Below the pieces are notes generated by a model, which worked only from the letters and a program-made list of their open reading frames with translations, was not told the origin of the DNA and made no database searches. Shown here one piece after another: positions 28,001 to 41,708 of a DNA stretch of 64,000 nucleotides. The position numbers and the translations under genes were made by a program. This DNA comes from Psettodes erumei (Eukaryota; Chordata; Actinopteri; Pleuronectiformes; Psettodidae), in contig JAFBJZ010000838.1 of the NCBI GenBank assembly GCA_016785225.1, forward strand, positions 186,001 through 250,000. The letters run 5' to 3'. Within the stretch, counting starts at the first letter, position 1, and each line of letters starts with the position of its first letter.

Positions 28001-31000
28001 AACTGAAAAATGAAAAAAAAAAGCTGACTTTTAATATTTATTTTATCACTCGTATGACACAAAGTGTTTCATGTGCAAATTCCTGAGGTTTGGCTTCATC
28101 TGTCACTGTGACTACTGTTCTTAAACTGCGATGTCATGGACATCTAAAATACAACAAAGGGATAATTACACAGTGCACAATCAAAGCGTATATGTAACTA
28201 TTATTAGCAGAATATCCTTAATAAATTGGCCTGTGCTTGACTGACAAGTGAGGAACGTGTGTGCATTGATTAAATATGCTTTAAGCTCATTAGTGCTGAA
28301 ATGATTGGCTGATTAATAGAAAAAATAAATCATTAAACTCCGATCATCAATTCATCCTCTAACTCGATTATGAAGCAAAAATAGTTCCAGCTGATCAAAC
28401 GGGACAATCCCACACGTTCTTATACACATTTTCACCCCTTTTGAGGTGATTGATCGCTCACCCCCGACTTGTGCCAGATTTTACACGCCTGTTTGATGCC
28501 AAATAACTGAAAGAAAGTCTCTGCTTGTTATGCTTAAAATCTGTGTTAAATCATCTTTACAGTTCAGCTCCGCCTGCAGCATTTTCTCCTTTAAATTTGC
28601 ACAACAGCAAACTCCAGGTTCTGCTAGCTGATGATGGCAAGTTGTACTCACATGAATTATAAACACGCTGCTTTGTGCAAAATCCAAACTTTTGTAAATG
28701 ATAATAAGCCAGAAACTTTAACATCTCTCTCCTGTCCCCCCCCCATTTCTCTGTGTGACACCACCCCCCCGCCACATCCATCCACCGCTGCTGTTTCAGC
28801 TCAACGCCTCCTCGTCATTATGATTTGAAAAATAAAGTTTGTCACGGGAGTCAAGGTGACTCCGTCAAACTTGTCTCCACCTCTCCTTCTCCAGCCCCCA
28901 TTGTTATTCCAGGCCCTCCTCCTCCCCCCTTGTGTCGGGGCAGCCACATTGGCTGAGACAGGCGAGTCTATGACTGACAAGCGCTGCTGATCAAAGTGAA
29001 GGAAAAGTGGGTAAGAGCATCAGGGGTGGGGGGGTGGGGGCGACGGGGTGAGGGGATGGGGAGTCGATAGGGAAAAGAGGAAGAAGCAGAGAGGGGGACG
29101 AAGGAGGAGAAAGGAACGAATGCAAAGCAATGTCACAGCGTCTTCAAACCGCTGCGTCGGCTGTCTGACGAGTCTCATCCCTCCAAAACAAACGGGCCTG
29201 ACCAACTCAGCCCCGACAAGGTGAAGAGGTGACGGTGCTGCAGGGTGATGCAAGATGAACCACGAGTCCGTTCAAACTGATGTAACAATTACGCAGCTGC
29301 AACATGATGAGTGGGGAACTGCGACACGCTGCACGACCATCCCTGCGTGCAGCTACTTTATTAACTCAGAGACGTGGGAAATGTGCGGGGTCGACATTTC
29401 TCTTCAAGTTTACTGGGATTACACTACATGAGCTCATCATGTGTGTTTTTATGTGGAATCTCAACTACTATGATGTGAAAGTAAACTAATTACTAAAATA
29501 GAGGCCAAATGATTTTTTATTTTGCTGTTCAAACAATCTAAGCTCTAAAAGCAGACAGACATGTAGTACAGAATAAGTAAATAGTAGTACAGTATAAGTA
29601 CTTGGCTACTTTCCATCACTGATTAAGGTAAGAGCTGGATATGTAAGAGCTACAAAGTGACTGTTTGTGCTTCTCTGCTAATCTTTGGTGTTCTGTCGCA
29701 GTAAATTGCAAACGTTCCCACCTGGAGCTGACACGTGCCGTCACATCTCACAAGTCGGGTGCAAACAACGCTCAGCAACCCCCCTGCTCCGGAAGTCCGA
29801 CCATCCGTACGGAAAGAGAACCCTGTTTTAGATCCTGCAAATGTCACGGTACTCTTTAACAGCCATGCTAATGCTGCCACACTGAGCTACTTGCTAATTT
29901 CATGCTCCACGCAACAGGGATAATTTGGTCGCTGTCTGTCTGTCTGTCTGCAGGGGAGGGGGGGGGTCCTTCTTTCTGTTTCTCCCACTCGTCCTTTCCT
30001 CTAGATGACGACAAATAGAGGAAAAAGTGCAAAAAGGGGGGAAAAAAGGGCAAGAACCAGACTGAGGGCAAAAAAAGCCCAGCAAGAGACAAATATGAGG
30101 AAGAGGCTGTTGGTAGAAAGACGGAGCAGGAGCTGTCTGAGTGCTGGATCAGGCTACTGAACAGATGGGCCGCACCGCAGAGAGAAGACCACAGCGGAGA
30201 CATTACAACACTCAGGTTAAAACCCCCCCACAAAACACACACACACACACACACACACACGCCTGGTGGCAAAGGGCAAGGTCTTTCTGTTCATTATCTG
30301 CATTTTTTGAGAGACCCGAACACTGGCCATGTGTGGAGGACGTTTGTCACAAAGCAGAATTGATCTCCTTTGGAAAATTTTCACAAACGAAATAGATTCG
30401 GTCGACGGCATCATCCACAAACCAGAGAAACAACTTTGCCTCGGAGGGACGGCGTCAAGGGCTCAATCGAACATGGGAAAACACACCGACGAGCAGAAGA
30501 ACGCGCACTTACAAATCTTTCAATAGCTCATTTTAACCGAGAGCGTTCACACCAAGAATAATCTGTGAATCCTTGAGCAGAGTGCTTCAAGAGCACACTC
30601 CCTCGAGCCAAAGATTAGAAAGCGCTGGTGGACTCACAAGGATGCCGGATCGCACGCTGCGTGGTTCTTTTGTGCAGCAGCACCTGGCTGCCTGTTGTGG
30701 ACCATCTTTCATGTGCATAGTTTAAGGCCGAGGGCAGGGGGGGGGCAAAACAAAAAAGGTGTATTTATGTGTCGTCTGGAGGGGGTGCATGTACATCTGT
30801 GCCTCGGCTGCGATCTGGATGACATTGTAAAACATCAAATATTTAGAGGATGCGTTACAAGTACAACACGTCGGCGGGCTGCTGTCAGGTCCCGACGAAG
30901 CGACGACACAGTTTAATCATTCATTCACGGTCTCTTTTTCAACACGCGAGGTGCACGCTGTGCATATGGAGGCCAGATTGCCATGTAACATCCTTGGTTA

Positions 31001-33189
31001 TATACACATTGTATAGACTACTTATACTCCAAACTTAACAAGGCCTGTCAAACTAAAAGACCTTCATGCTGCACTACACTGTAGGTTTTCATTAGTGAGT
31101 TCAAACAGAAATAAATGCATTAAATTGTGATGAATTTAGACACACATAGCCTGAGGCATTCCCACCTCCCTCTGGATCCGATGCCTCCTGGACAATAACA
31201 TCAACCGATGTTCAATGTGACGGAGCGGCAGATCTACTCGGAGCTCCTTCATTTTCATTCGCGTTAAATAAGCTTTTTTTTTTCTTAAATGAAATATTTC
31301 AAAGGCTCTTTGATTTAAAGAGCTGTCCAATATAAACATCCTGTTTGGTGAGCGTGTCAGCTAATGCCAGTAAAATCTAAATATGGTCCCTGTTCAAACA
31401 AACAAGAGCTGTTAACTCATGCATCACTGCGCCCACTCTTTAGACACCAAGGTGTGAAGTGTGGTTTTGGAAATGAGACATGAATTGTGAGCAGATGTCA
31501 AAGACGTGGTATTGTGTAGTTTTCTGTGGGACACAATTAGCTGATCCGTTTTGAGAGCAGGACTCATCCGATTGGTTGGCGTTGACTCATTCTTTCTGCT
31601 TCACCTCCATCCTTCTTTCAGCAGGATGGTGATTAGATGGAATGAGCTCTTTCCTCATGAAGCATAATGAAAAACAACTGCTTGTTGCTATGGACACCAT
31701 GCAGACATTATGTATAACAGAGACCATCATATATATATATATATATGTATATATAGCTTGGTCTTGTACTGGGGGAACTCTTAATAACCCTGTTAAAGGT
31801 TGTGTGGTCAATTCTGTGTTAATTACCAGGATAATCCAGAGTGAAAGCGTAAGGTTTCACTTTGACACTCCCACAGAACTTTCTGAACAGGCTCGACAAC
31901 TCCAGTTGTGTTCATCTCTCCTGTCAGATGGCTACGGTCCAGTCCAAAAACTTCAGCATCTCAGCTATCCGCAAGTATAACGGATAACTGAACAGGAGAC
32001 TGGTTTATGAAAACGTAGCTTCAGTCCAGCCAAGCCAAGTGTGGAGAAAAACAGGTTTCCTTGACATGCTAACCGGCGATAGCCACATAAGCGGTGCGAG
32101 CAGCCAGCAGAGGCTGATAGTTGATTTAAAAACAGATTCCTCATTTGTACAGGAACAGTAAGGATGCTTGTTCATGAGGGTGGTGGATGGAAACGACAGG
32201 GGGAAAATGAAACTACCAGCCTGGCTGTTGCTGGGCTTTTACCTGTCAGTTGAAATGTATCTCACGCCGCCCAGAGTTCAGTCAGAGTTCATTAAGACTT
32301 AGACAAGGGTCATTTGGTATTTATTCATTCAAGCTACGGCTTGTTAAACGCTGCGGACTAAGCACCTCATCTTTAAACTGCAATGTGTCTTTATTTATTA
32401 TTTTAATTCTTTAACTTTGCAGTCTCTCCAGGTTCCCCTCTCCACTTCCCTCCCTCACCTCTTCACCTCCGAGACGTGCTCCCTCTCGCCTAACTCCTAA
32501 CTCGCGCTCTCTGCAGATCATCACACAGAGTGATTGTCCTCTTAACTTCACCGTTGCAGAAGAAATGATGGCTCGCTGTGCGTGTGATATCTTGCTCTGC
32601 TCACGCTGCTGCGGCTCACTGAGTTATTTCGCCCCGATTTTTCCCGCTCTGCTCAGGTTGTGGGACGTGACGAGGACGTCTCCGCCCTTTGACTGCAGCA
32701 GGCCCGTTAACTCTGCCATGCTTTCAGAGCCACGGTTACTTAACTGTTAAATCAGGAAATAGCTAAATTGTTCTTTTTTGTTCCTTTATATATTCATGTA
32801 GTAAATATACAAATGTAAATTAGATGGTAATCTGCATGAGAACGAGAGAAGAATACTGTATTTTAATGCGGTATATGACAGTGAGCTACATGCATTTGGT
32901 TATATTAACCCATCATCAGATTTTTTGCATGCACATGGAGGAGTGAAATTTTCATGCTGTGCACTGTTAAGGTGACGGCAGAAGAGCGTGTCTGTGCGAG
33001 CGCCTGATCCAGGTGAACACTCTGAACCCGACCTGAACCGTCCAATCGCCTTCTCCCCGCTCCCCTCCTGTAATCAAACACTCTGATGTGACTGTACGTC
33101 TTCCACTCTCAACCCCTGCATCAGCTGGAAAATCCATTATACGTGCTCAAGCCAAAAGCCCCGGACTACACGCACGCACATGCACATGC

Positions 33190-33227
<38 letters not shown>

Positions 33228-34382
33228 AATCAATAGCAGACATTAGGTGTTATTGACAACGCCAGCTGAGGTTAACAATCTGGCATAACTGCAGGTGCCG
33301 CCTGTTAAGCTGTGTGTAAATGTGAAAGGGCAGCAGAACCAACAGGTCCAGATGTGTTTGAATGGGATTAAGATCCTGCTCTCTCTCTCTCGCTCTAATT
33401 TACACATCTAGGCCAACACAGTAATAGGCTTTACTTTGACACTCACACACACACTCGTGCACAAAGAACAAAGCAGCCACGAAATGAAAATTTAACCGCG
33501 AGTCAAAACAGCTAAAACCTTTGTCCCATGCGTGAAAGAGGCCGCCGACATCTTTGTTTCATTTCTCAATCAGCTAATCCTTCCCCATCCCTCGCCCCCG
33601 GAAATGCTCCTTTCATTCACTTTTTTTTTTTTTAAACCTTCTGCTCACTCTACTACAACTGTGTATTGACAAACTATCTCACTCCACACGTTTAGTGCTA
33701 ATGCCGAACAAATCAGCTGTTAAACGAACATCTCGCGGCCGAGCGGCACGGCGAGGCTGCATCAAAGGCGTGCGTAATTAAGGATATCATAGCGAGAGCT
33801 GCCGTGTTCGAATACCCTTATGGAAGAAACAAAAAGTCTTTGTGTTGCATCATGCCACCGGGTTGGCTGGGATATGATGGTTGGATCTACAAAAGCACCA
33901 CTTCTGAGGCAATCATGCACGCCATTAGAGGAGAATATCCCCGTTTCTGAAGTCTCACGCAGAGCCAGATGGAAACGGACAAACGACAAAAAGCTAAATA
34001 GCGATAGCTTTACTGTTTGTGTGTGTGTGTGTGTGTGTTTGTACCTGGTAGGTGTCCCACAGTCTGATCGTGCAGCGCAGCGGCAGCTCCCTCATCAGGA
34101 GGTTGTTCATCCAGCGGAAGGCGAACTGCAGGTACTCCACCTCGTACTGCTGCATGTGGCGATGCACAGACTCTGCCCCAGAAAAATAAGAATAATCGCA
34201 ATTAAAAAAAAGAAGAAGAAACAGGTGGATTAAAGCTCTACCACCTGCACTCTTTTGTTGTTGTCAAAAGAAAACAGTGGAGATGCAAATACGACAAAAA
34301 CAAAAATGCTTCGAGCTCTGACTGTAATAACAGTGAAGATAACACATGTACAGACACTTCTCTTCATTAACAACTGCTGCAG

Positions 34383-34433
<51 letters not shown>

Positions 34434-37400
34434 AGAGCTATAATTACAGCGCTATCCAAATTGTGTCAGAAGAGCTACACAGCAGAGCAGGACGTGGAAA
34501 GAGAGTGCATTCACTGTTAAATAAAGCTTCAGATCCACTGCATGTCAGTCCGAAGATGAGCGGCGGGTGTAACGCCTTCCTGTTCATTTCTGAATGAAAC
34601 ACATGCAAACACGAGCTGATTCATGTCTGGGTTATCACTCCGTCCCGATGCGTCTCCACTGCCGTGTTGTGTGCGTTTGGTTTATTGATCGCGCTCGGGC
34701 AAACGCCTGCTTGTTAACAAGTCACATTAAGTCATAAATCGCTGCTTTATTGGACAACCAGCCATCGCATGACATTATACGCTGACGCTGGCAAAAAAAT
34801 TCTGTCACTCAAAAGTGCATAAATCTGATGTGACCTGTTCCCGACCTGTCTGCGGTTCCTGCGGAGGTTCCTGCGGTCTGAAGGCTCCTAATGGAGACCT
34901 GTGACACACCTCAGGGCCTCGGCTTCACAGAAAACACTCGCATCACTTTATTGTTGATTTTATTCTCAGCAGGTACGATGGATTTCCTGTGCACGTTACT
35001 GTAGCGTGGCCCCACTCTGATAGACTCAGCTCCCAAGCATAATCATCAGCTGGCTATTAGATGTCCACATCTGTCTCCGTATACTCGTAAACTGTTTTTT
35101 TTTTATTGTCTTCTCCTTCTATAATTGGTTCAGATTATGTCTCGTTGCCAAGCGAGCCCCGCAGAGAGAGGACCATAAGGCGTATCGGGCGGGCGCAATA
35201 TGTTCTCAGCGTGGAGTTCAAATGTCGGTGTCGGTGTCACGGCGCGGCGGGCTGGCGTGAACGCTGGCGGAGAGGACCGGATGGAGGAGCAGAAAACGTC
35301 AGCTGAGGACTCGGGCTTTTACTCTTTTTTTCTCCGCTCGTGATAAATGTTTGTTTTGTGCTTCTTTACATGACAAAGGATTAAAAATATCGCTCGGCAT
35401 TCAGCGACTCCCTGCATCCCAGTCATCAAGCCCATGACACTCATTCTTTCTCTGTCGCGCACACACACACACACACACTTCATAATAGAGCTGTAATTAC
35501 AGAGCTGTCAGAGCATCTATGAGAAAAGCCAGTTGAGGAGGAACTACAGCATCAACTTCTTTCAAACTGTGCTCTTAATCAGGGCTCACTGATACACACA
35601 CACACACACGCACACAAACACAAATCAAGCTGTAATTGGGGAAACATCACACAAGGTATTTCCAGCCAAGAACACGCACATCATTGCGCTCAACCTCTCG
35701 AGTGACACCTGTCTCGCGCCGCTCGCGCTCGCCTCATGACCGGGGCACAGGCTCCACCGCACCAGCGGGGCGCCAAGTAAACACAAAGTCTTCATTTCAC
35801 ACGCCTCTCCACAGTTTAATTATCACATGCTGCCGTAAAAAGCATAAACAAGGCGAGCTCATTAACGGCATATGCGTCACGGCGACAGATCTGAGCGCGC
35901 TGCGGAACAGGGAGGGAGAGAGCGAGATGACTTCGGATCACGTTAAGTGACACTAATGAACTCGCTCGGCCCAATATAAGTGAGTTCAGGGAAGAGGTGC
36001 ATGATGAAGGAGTGGAGAGAAAAACACAATAAACTGCACTGCTAAAACTCCTGTCTTTTTAAGTGGGATGCTGTGCAGCTGGCGCGGCGCTCGGCATGCT
36101 GGGTAGCGTCGGGGGCCGAGGGAGGCGGAGGGCCACACCACTCCTCCGCGCTGATTGACCGATGAGCGTCGTCTCCCTTACGACCGATGGTTAAAATTTA
36201 GCAATGGAGGCCACGGTGCCGGCGTGTCCGCTGTCCGCGGCGGAGAAGAGCTCGTGTCTGGCGAAGTGGGGGCGGACAGCGAGGCGGGGTCAGAGGTCGT
36301 GCAGTGACAAGTGAGCGACCCCCCCTGGATTCTGCTGACAGGGCAGATTGTGTCTGACTCCGTGCTCTCCTTGCTGCAAAACGTAATTACGGTCGCACAC
36401 TTTTCTCTCCCACTCTCCGCTGGCTTCCATTTTTTTTCCTCGCTCCGTCTCGGTCCGTTCTCATCCAGCTGCTGTATTTTGAATCTGTTCCGTGTCATTT
36501 GCTCGTTCTCACGTGTCGGCGGTTCCCATTCCTCTCTCTCTCTCTCTCTGGGTGTAAAACGAGGGTACTCATCTCCCTGCAACCTTTACCCATCTCTCTT
36601 TTATTGAACCCTCATCTGCTTCGGCTCAGACTTAAACAACTCGTCCTGTGGATACGAACCAGCGAGCGGCGCCGTGTTTGATCACGCTTTTTGATTCTGT
36701 AAGCTTTGTGTGTAAGTACAGTAATTGGTGGAAGTCTCTCACCTTTTTCTCTTTAGATACTGAATGCAACTTACCATTCGATAAGCCCCTCCACAGGATA
36801 TCCACAGCCAAGCCCTTTCAAGTAAGCTATGATTGGACAGTCACTATTTGGGGGGAGGAGCTCATCTGCATGTGTATAAGCTATGTTTCCATACAGCGAA
36901 AATACAGTAGAAATTAAAGGTGAATGAATTTGATGGACTTTCTGTTTCTGAACATGTGCTGTACAAAATAAAGCCTTTTTTTTTTTTTTTTTTTTTTACA
37001 CTGCCTCCATTTTCAGAAGCTCGACAATTGTCTTACTGTCCACATGCTTACAGATCCAACCGTACGAGTGTGTAGAATACTGTGTGTGCATACATCATAG
37101 TTGCACAGGGATTGAATCACTGCTGATTTGTTTGTTCTCCCACACAAAGCGAAACACCCTCCAGTGGGGAGAGATGAAAAGTTTAACGACCGAGCGAAGC
37201 ACAAAAGACGCGGAGTCCAGCGAGCGGCGCCTGCTTAATTATTCCTCTCACACAACAAACGAGCACAAGGTCGCACGTTCGTTACTGATCGGCCTGATGG
37301 AGGCTGCGCTGGGGGAGGAGCTGCGTTTGCAGCGTAACCGTATATGTGCACACGTGCCTTGTCGAACCTCGGCGCTCACATGTTTCTAAAGATCCGGTCC

Positions 37401-40400
37401 AGTACGTGACCAAAGCATGTGCACATTATAAACCCTGCTAACAAATACAGCACATTAAAATACACACACAAAACGCTGTGGCCACTTCAAACAGCAACGC
37501 CTGCCAAAATTGAACCTACTCTTTTCTTTTCTTTTTTTTTTAAACCTATAAAAACCCATTGTCACCCTTTTTTCCCTCAGCTTTTCATTATGCAACACAG
37601 ACTCACAATCCAGCTACCGGGCCCCCCCCCCTTCACAGAATTCAGCCGTGGAGCGCGCACTGCCACTGTGTCCTCTCATTTGCATAAATAAATTCACCTT
37701 TGGGCAATTTGCATGTTGATGAACTTGCGCTAATGCACTCGCATGCAACAAATACACAGAAAGAGATAAGGGAGAGATAAAGAGATCAGAGAAACGTTAC
37801 AAGCGCGCCCTGATGAAAGCGGCTCGTCTTTCGAGGAGGTGCGCGTGTGCCGGCGTCAAACAAAGCTAATGGGAGTTAGCGTCACTTATTACAAGTAGGA
37901 TTAATTACGGGGGGGCGTCTGAGGGAGGGGCGAGTCGAGGGAGGAACAAAGACATCTTAGCGATGTCACGCGCTGATTTCAACTAAAAGAACCAAAGCAA
38001 AGTAATAAACATCTTTGATTTTCAACATTTTTCTTAACAAATCTGAGCAGGTTTTTTTCTTTGGCCTCCACTGCACTCAGTTTGAGGTTTTATTACTCAG
38101 TGATTTTATGGTGGATAAACATGGGACTAAAAAAAGAGACATTTGCTAAGTAATATTAACTGCTTTAGACATCAACAAGGAGAAAATCAGTGCTATGTCA
38201 CTTTGTCAGAAAAGAGGTTTATTTGCAGACTCCTCTGAGTGTTACAGGCTGAAACTAACAACAGCTAATGCACTTTTGTCTTTTTTTTGGCAGGTTACTA
38301 ACAGTCGCTAATGGAGAACCACAGATGTGTTCGTTTCGCAACTAGCTTTATGTAAAACATCAAAAACAATGAGCAGCGAGATGATATTCTATTAGTTCAC
38401 ATAAAGTAATGGCCTGCTAATCTCAAAAGAAATATACAAAAATGACTAACAGACAGAGGGAAACAATAAAGAAGTAACTTTGAAAAAAAATCTCATAAAA
38501 TCTGATTTGACTGGGGATTTCAGCCGTGAACAAGTAATGTTAGTAAATCTGCATCCAAACAGCATGATGTAAAAAGACGTGGGCACCGCCCTTTGTCAAA
38601 AAAACCCAGAGCGTTGTGGAAAACCCTGTATCTGATATGTGCTGATGGCTAATTTTGGAAGAGATGAGAGGCCGCTGTTCCCAAAACAGATGCTATGTCG
38701 ACAGCCAAGCGAAAAACAATCCGGTAACACAAGATCAGTGCAATCTGTGATCTCATTACAGGTGCTAATGTCAAGTTAGCAAGGTATACAGTGGCTCTGC
38801 CGCAGCTACGATGACGGGGCACTTATGGCATAAGATACAGTAAATACGCCGAGTCATTTTTAAAAATGTCTTTGCTGGGGTGTGGTGGAGCTCAAATTGC
38901 TTTTCCTTTTTCTTTCGGGACAATTCTTTTTTTATTCCCAACATAGAAAGGATCACACATTTTTGACTCACACATACAAGCCAATACGCACAACCTTCTC
39001 ACAAAAGGCAACAAACACAAACAGGCTAGTATATCATTTTCTCATCACACACAGCGACAACAACCTTTCCATAAGCGAGTTTACTATTCACAAGCAAACA
39101 GACGCCTGCATGCATACATACACACACACACACACACACACACACTCTCCCCCATTTGAATGCAGCGAGTGAGCCCTCCCATGCCTCTGGCTGACAGAGC
39201 GGGTGACAGGATAGTCGGACATCACCAAGGTTAACCCAGAACATGACCACTGTACAAAGGCACGCTTTAGAGAGAACCTCCCTTTGCACAATGCATTGTG
39301 GGCCGCCGCGCACGCACCCGCACATTTAGCTTGGATAGCTCAAAGCGAACCAGGTGATATTTCCACACTCATTGTTTTGACAAAATGGGAATTGGACCGA
39401 GAGAAACAGCTTCGCTCATTAACGCTAAGTAACGAGTGTATGTGAAATGTCATCGAGCGGCGTGCGAGCACACTGTGCATACATTAGCGCGCGGGCCGCC
39501 GCTCTGCACACGTTTCCTCCACAGCCGGCAGGAACGAAAAAGGAGCGAGACGCGACGGCGGTGTCGTGTCACCGCAAACGACAAGAATCCCAGCAGAGTG
39601 GAGGCATGAAACGTTTCTTCCAGGTTGTGTATCCAATTCTAACACAAGGTTTCAAACCATTAAAGATAGTTCAAGTGTTAAGAACACAACAGGAGACAAA
39701 TGAGGAGCAATTTTTAAAACAGCATTTCTTTCCCTGTACTTTTATTCCTGTTCCTAGACCGAAGTGTCATCACCAAGAAGTTCAAGATATTTATGCAACA
39801 CAAGTGTTGTCTGATCACCACCCTCCCTCTCCCCTGCAACATGCTTATGCTGATTTATATTTTAGTTATACCGATATGCACGAAACCTTTCACAGTTTGC
39901 AGTTAGTTTACCCTGTTAGCAAATCAGACACAACGGACAGTGGGAAAAATAAATGGTTTTTCAGTTTTACCTCATTTTCTCTCAGCTTTTGCTAAACAAA
40001 CAAATATTATTGTCTCACTGTAAAGCAGACAACAACTCTGCAGAAGACTGTACTTGTGGTTGCATGAATGCGATGGGTGGAGCGTTTGAGAGAAGACAGA
40101 AAGAATGATAAAAAGAAACGATAAGGAAAGGAATGAGAAAAACAAGGGGAAATGGAAATCAAGTCAAGTGGCAGAGCTGTGAGCAGAAAGTACTTTCTGG
40201 ATGGATGGATGGATGGCTGGATGGATGGAGGGAGGGAGGCGGACGACTCACCATCAATCCTGCTGACCAGCTCCTCCAGAGCCTTGACTTTCCTCTGGAT
40301 GCCTGGCTGGGCAAATGTGTAGTTGTCCTGGGGAGAACAGAAATCAGAGGGAATCCATCATCGCAAATCTAAATAGCTGGTCTGTTATACAGTATACGCA

Positions 40401-41111
40401 CTGAGAATGATGGAGAAATAATTAGGACCAACGACAAAGACCAACAAGGTCACACAATATCCCTGTGAACCTGAAATGACCACATAACAACAACAAAAAA
40501 CTGCAAAGCAATCAAGCTTCAAGAGCTAAAGACACCCAGGCGACGTGCTGCTCTGAGGAATATTTGTCATTTTTCTCTGTAATTTCTTAGACAAACTGTG
40601 AAATTGATCCCTTGTTGAGAAAACGGCCGCGATTTGTTTTGCGCTGACGTTCTGCAGCCGTATTGGGCCGGGACTCGGCGTTATCGCAGCACATGCTCCG
40701 TCGGGTTTGAAATCTCACATTTTTGCTTTGAAGATTCATTTTCAGGCAAAAAAAAAAAAAAAAGTGCAGCAGCAATTACAGATGTGAAGTGTTGTTCACA
40801 CACCACCAGTGTTGACATCTCAGACAATGAAAAGGGCAGACTGTGAATATATATGTATACATTCCAAACAGCTCATTTGTGAGGTCTTCAGTTCAGTTTC
40901 TATATATGTATATAAATTAAATAAGTGGTGTTTGTAAGGCTACATGTAAAGTTCACTGTAGGGGGGCGGAGCTGCGACGTCCTTAATGTTGAAAATATGA
41001 AAATATATTTTTTTAGCACATGAGCACAACAAGTGAGTCTGATGACAGGAGTGGGCGGCGTCAGTTGGTTGAACTTGCAGAATACAATACACGCCAGAAC
41101 AGCACATAAGC

Positions 41112-41158
<47 letters not shown>

Positions 41159-41669
41159 AGTACACACAAACACACAACAAGGATTACGTTTCCTTGAGGG
41201 GTCATTTCAGTGTGGCTGGAGAACAGCTGATGTGGCAAACTATCCAACAGATGGAGAGAGGAGGAAGAGGAGGAGAGAGAAAATGAGAAGGAGAAAGAGG
41301 AGAGAGAGAGAGAGGGAGAGAGGGAGGGAGGGAGAGAGAGAGAGAAGTCATTTAGCACCATAACAGCTCCAGTCGTCCTTCAGGCTCAGCAGAACCCAGG
41401 AGCGTGTGTCCTCCTCCGTCCATCGGTGGCTGGCAGTTCGTGAAACCTCTCCTGCCCCCCCACCCCCCGCACACACGCACACACACACACACACACCCTC
41501 TCTCCTCCATGCACAGCATCCTTCCATCCTTCCACATCTCCACTGTCCCTGAACGCAACTTAGCCTCTGTTTCTCATTCGTTCTCATTTATTCGTCCCCT
41601 GCTCCTCGCAGATTCGGCACTTGTTTTAGTCTGATTGCTTGCCTTACCTCTTTAAGGCAGCTGATTTGT

Positions 41670-41708
<39 letters not shown>

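Larger units (their letters stand above)
26048..34044 (-). other. tbc1d22 intron (8.0 kb) between exons 4 and 5 of window
   Basis: Both ends carry microsatellites: a CA run at intron +7 to +26 and a TC run just before the acceptor. Inside are GA (27315), CA (27479, 30236, 33195) and AT (31729) repeats, a dispersed-repeat remnant at 28289-28403, and a possible conserved noncoding block around 28900-29000. No coding sequence is supported. Confidence 0.88.
34173..40251 (-). other. tbc1d22 intron (6.1 kb) between exons 3 and 4 of window
   Basis: Holds three related (CA)n plus GCTRTAATTA modules (34384-34456, 35460-35510, 35594-35640), CpG-dense patches near 35160-35290, 36080-36300 and 39450-39590, a 22-base T run, and a 182-codon plus-strand ORF (39447-39995) that I cannot match to any family. 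Confidence 0.88.

Noticed and set aside
33795..33830. GTGTTCGAATACCC, resembling a tRNA B box
   Set aside because: No A box or acceptor-stem pairing at the correct spacing upstream.
36950..37020. AATAAA next to a 22-base T run, considered as a processed retrocopy tail
   Set aside because: The AATAAA and the T run are on the same strand, so the orientation is wrong for a poly(A) tail, and no gene-like sequence or target-site duplication is visible.
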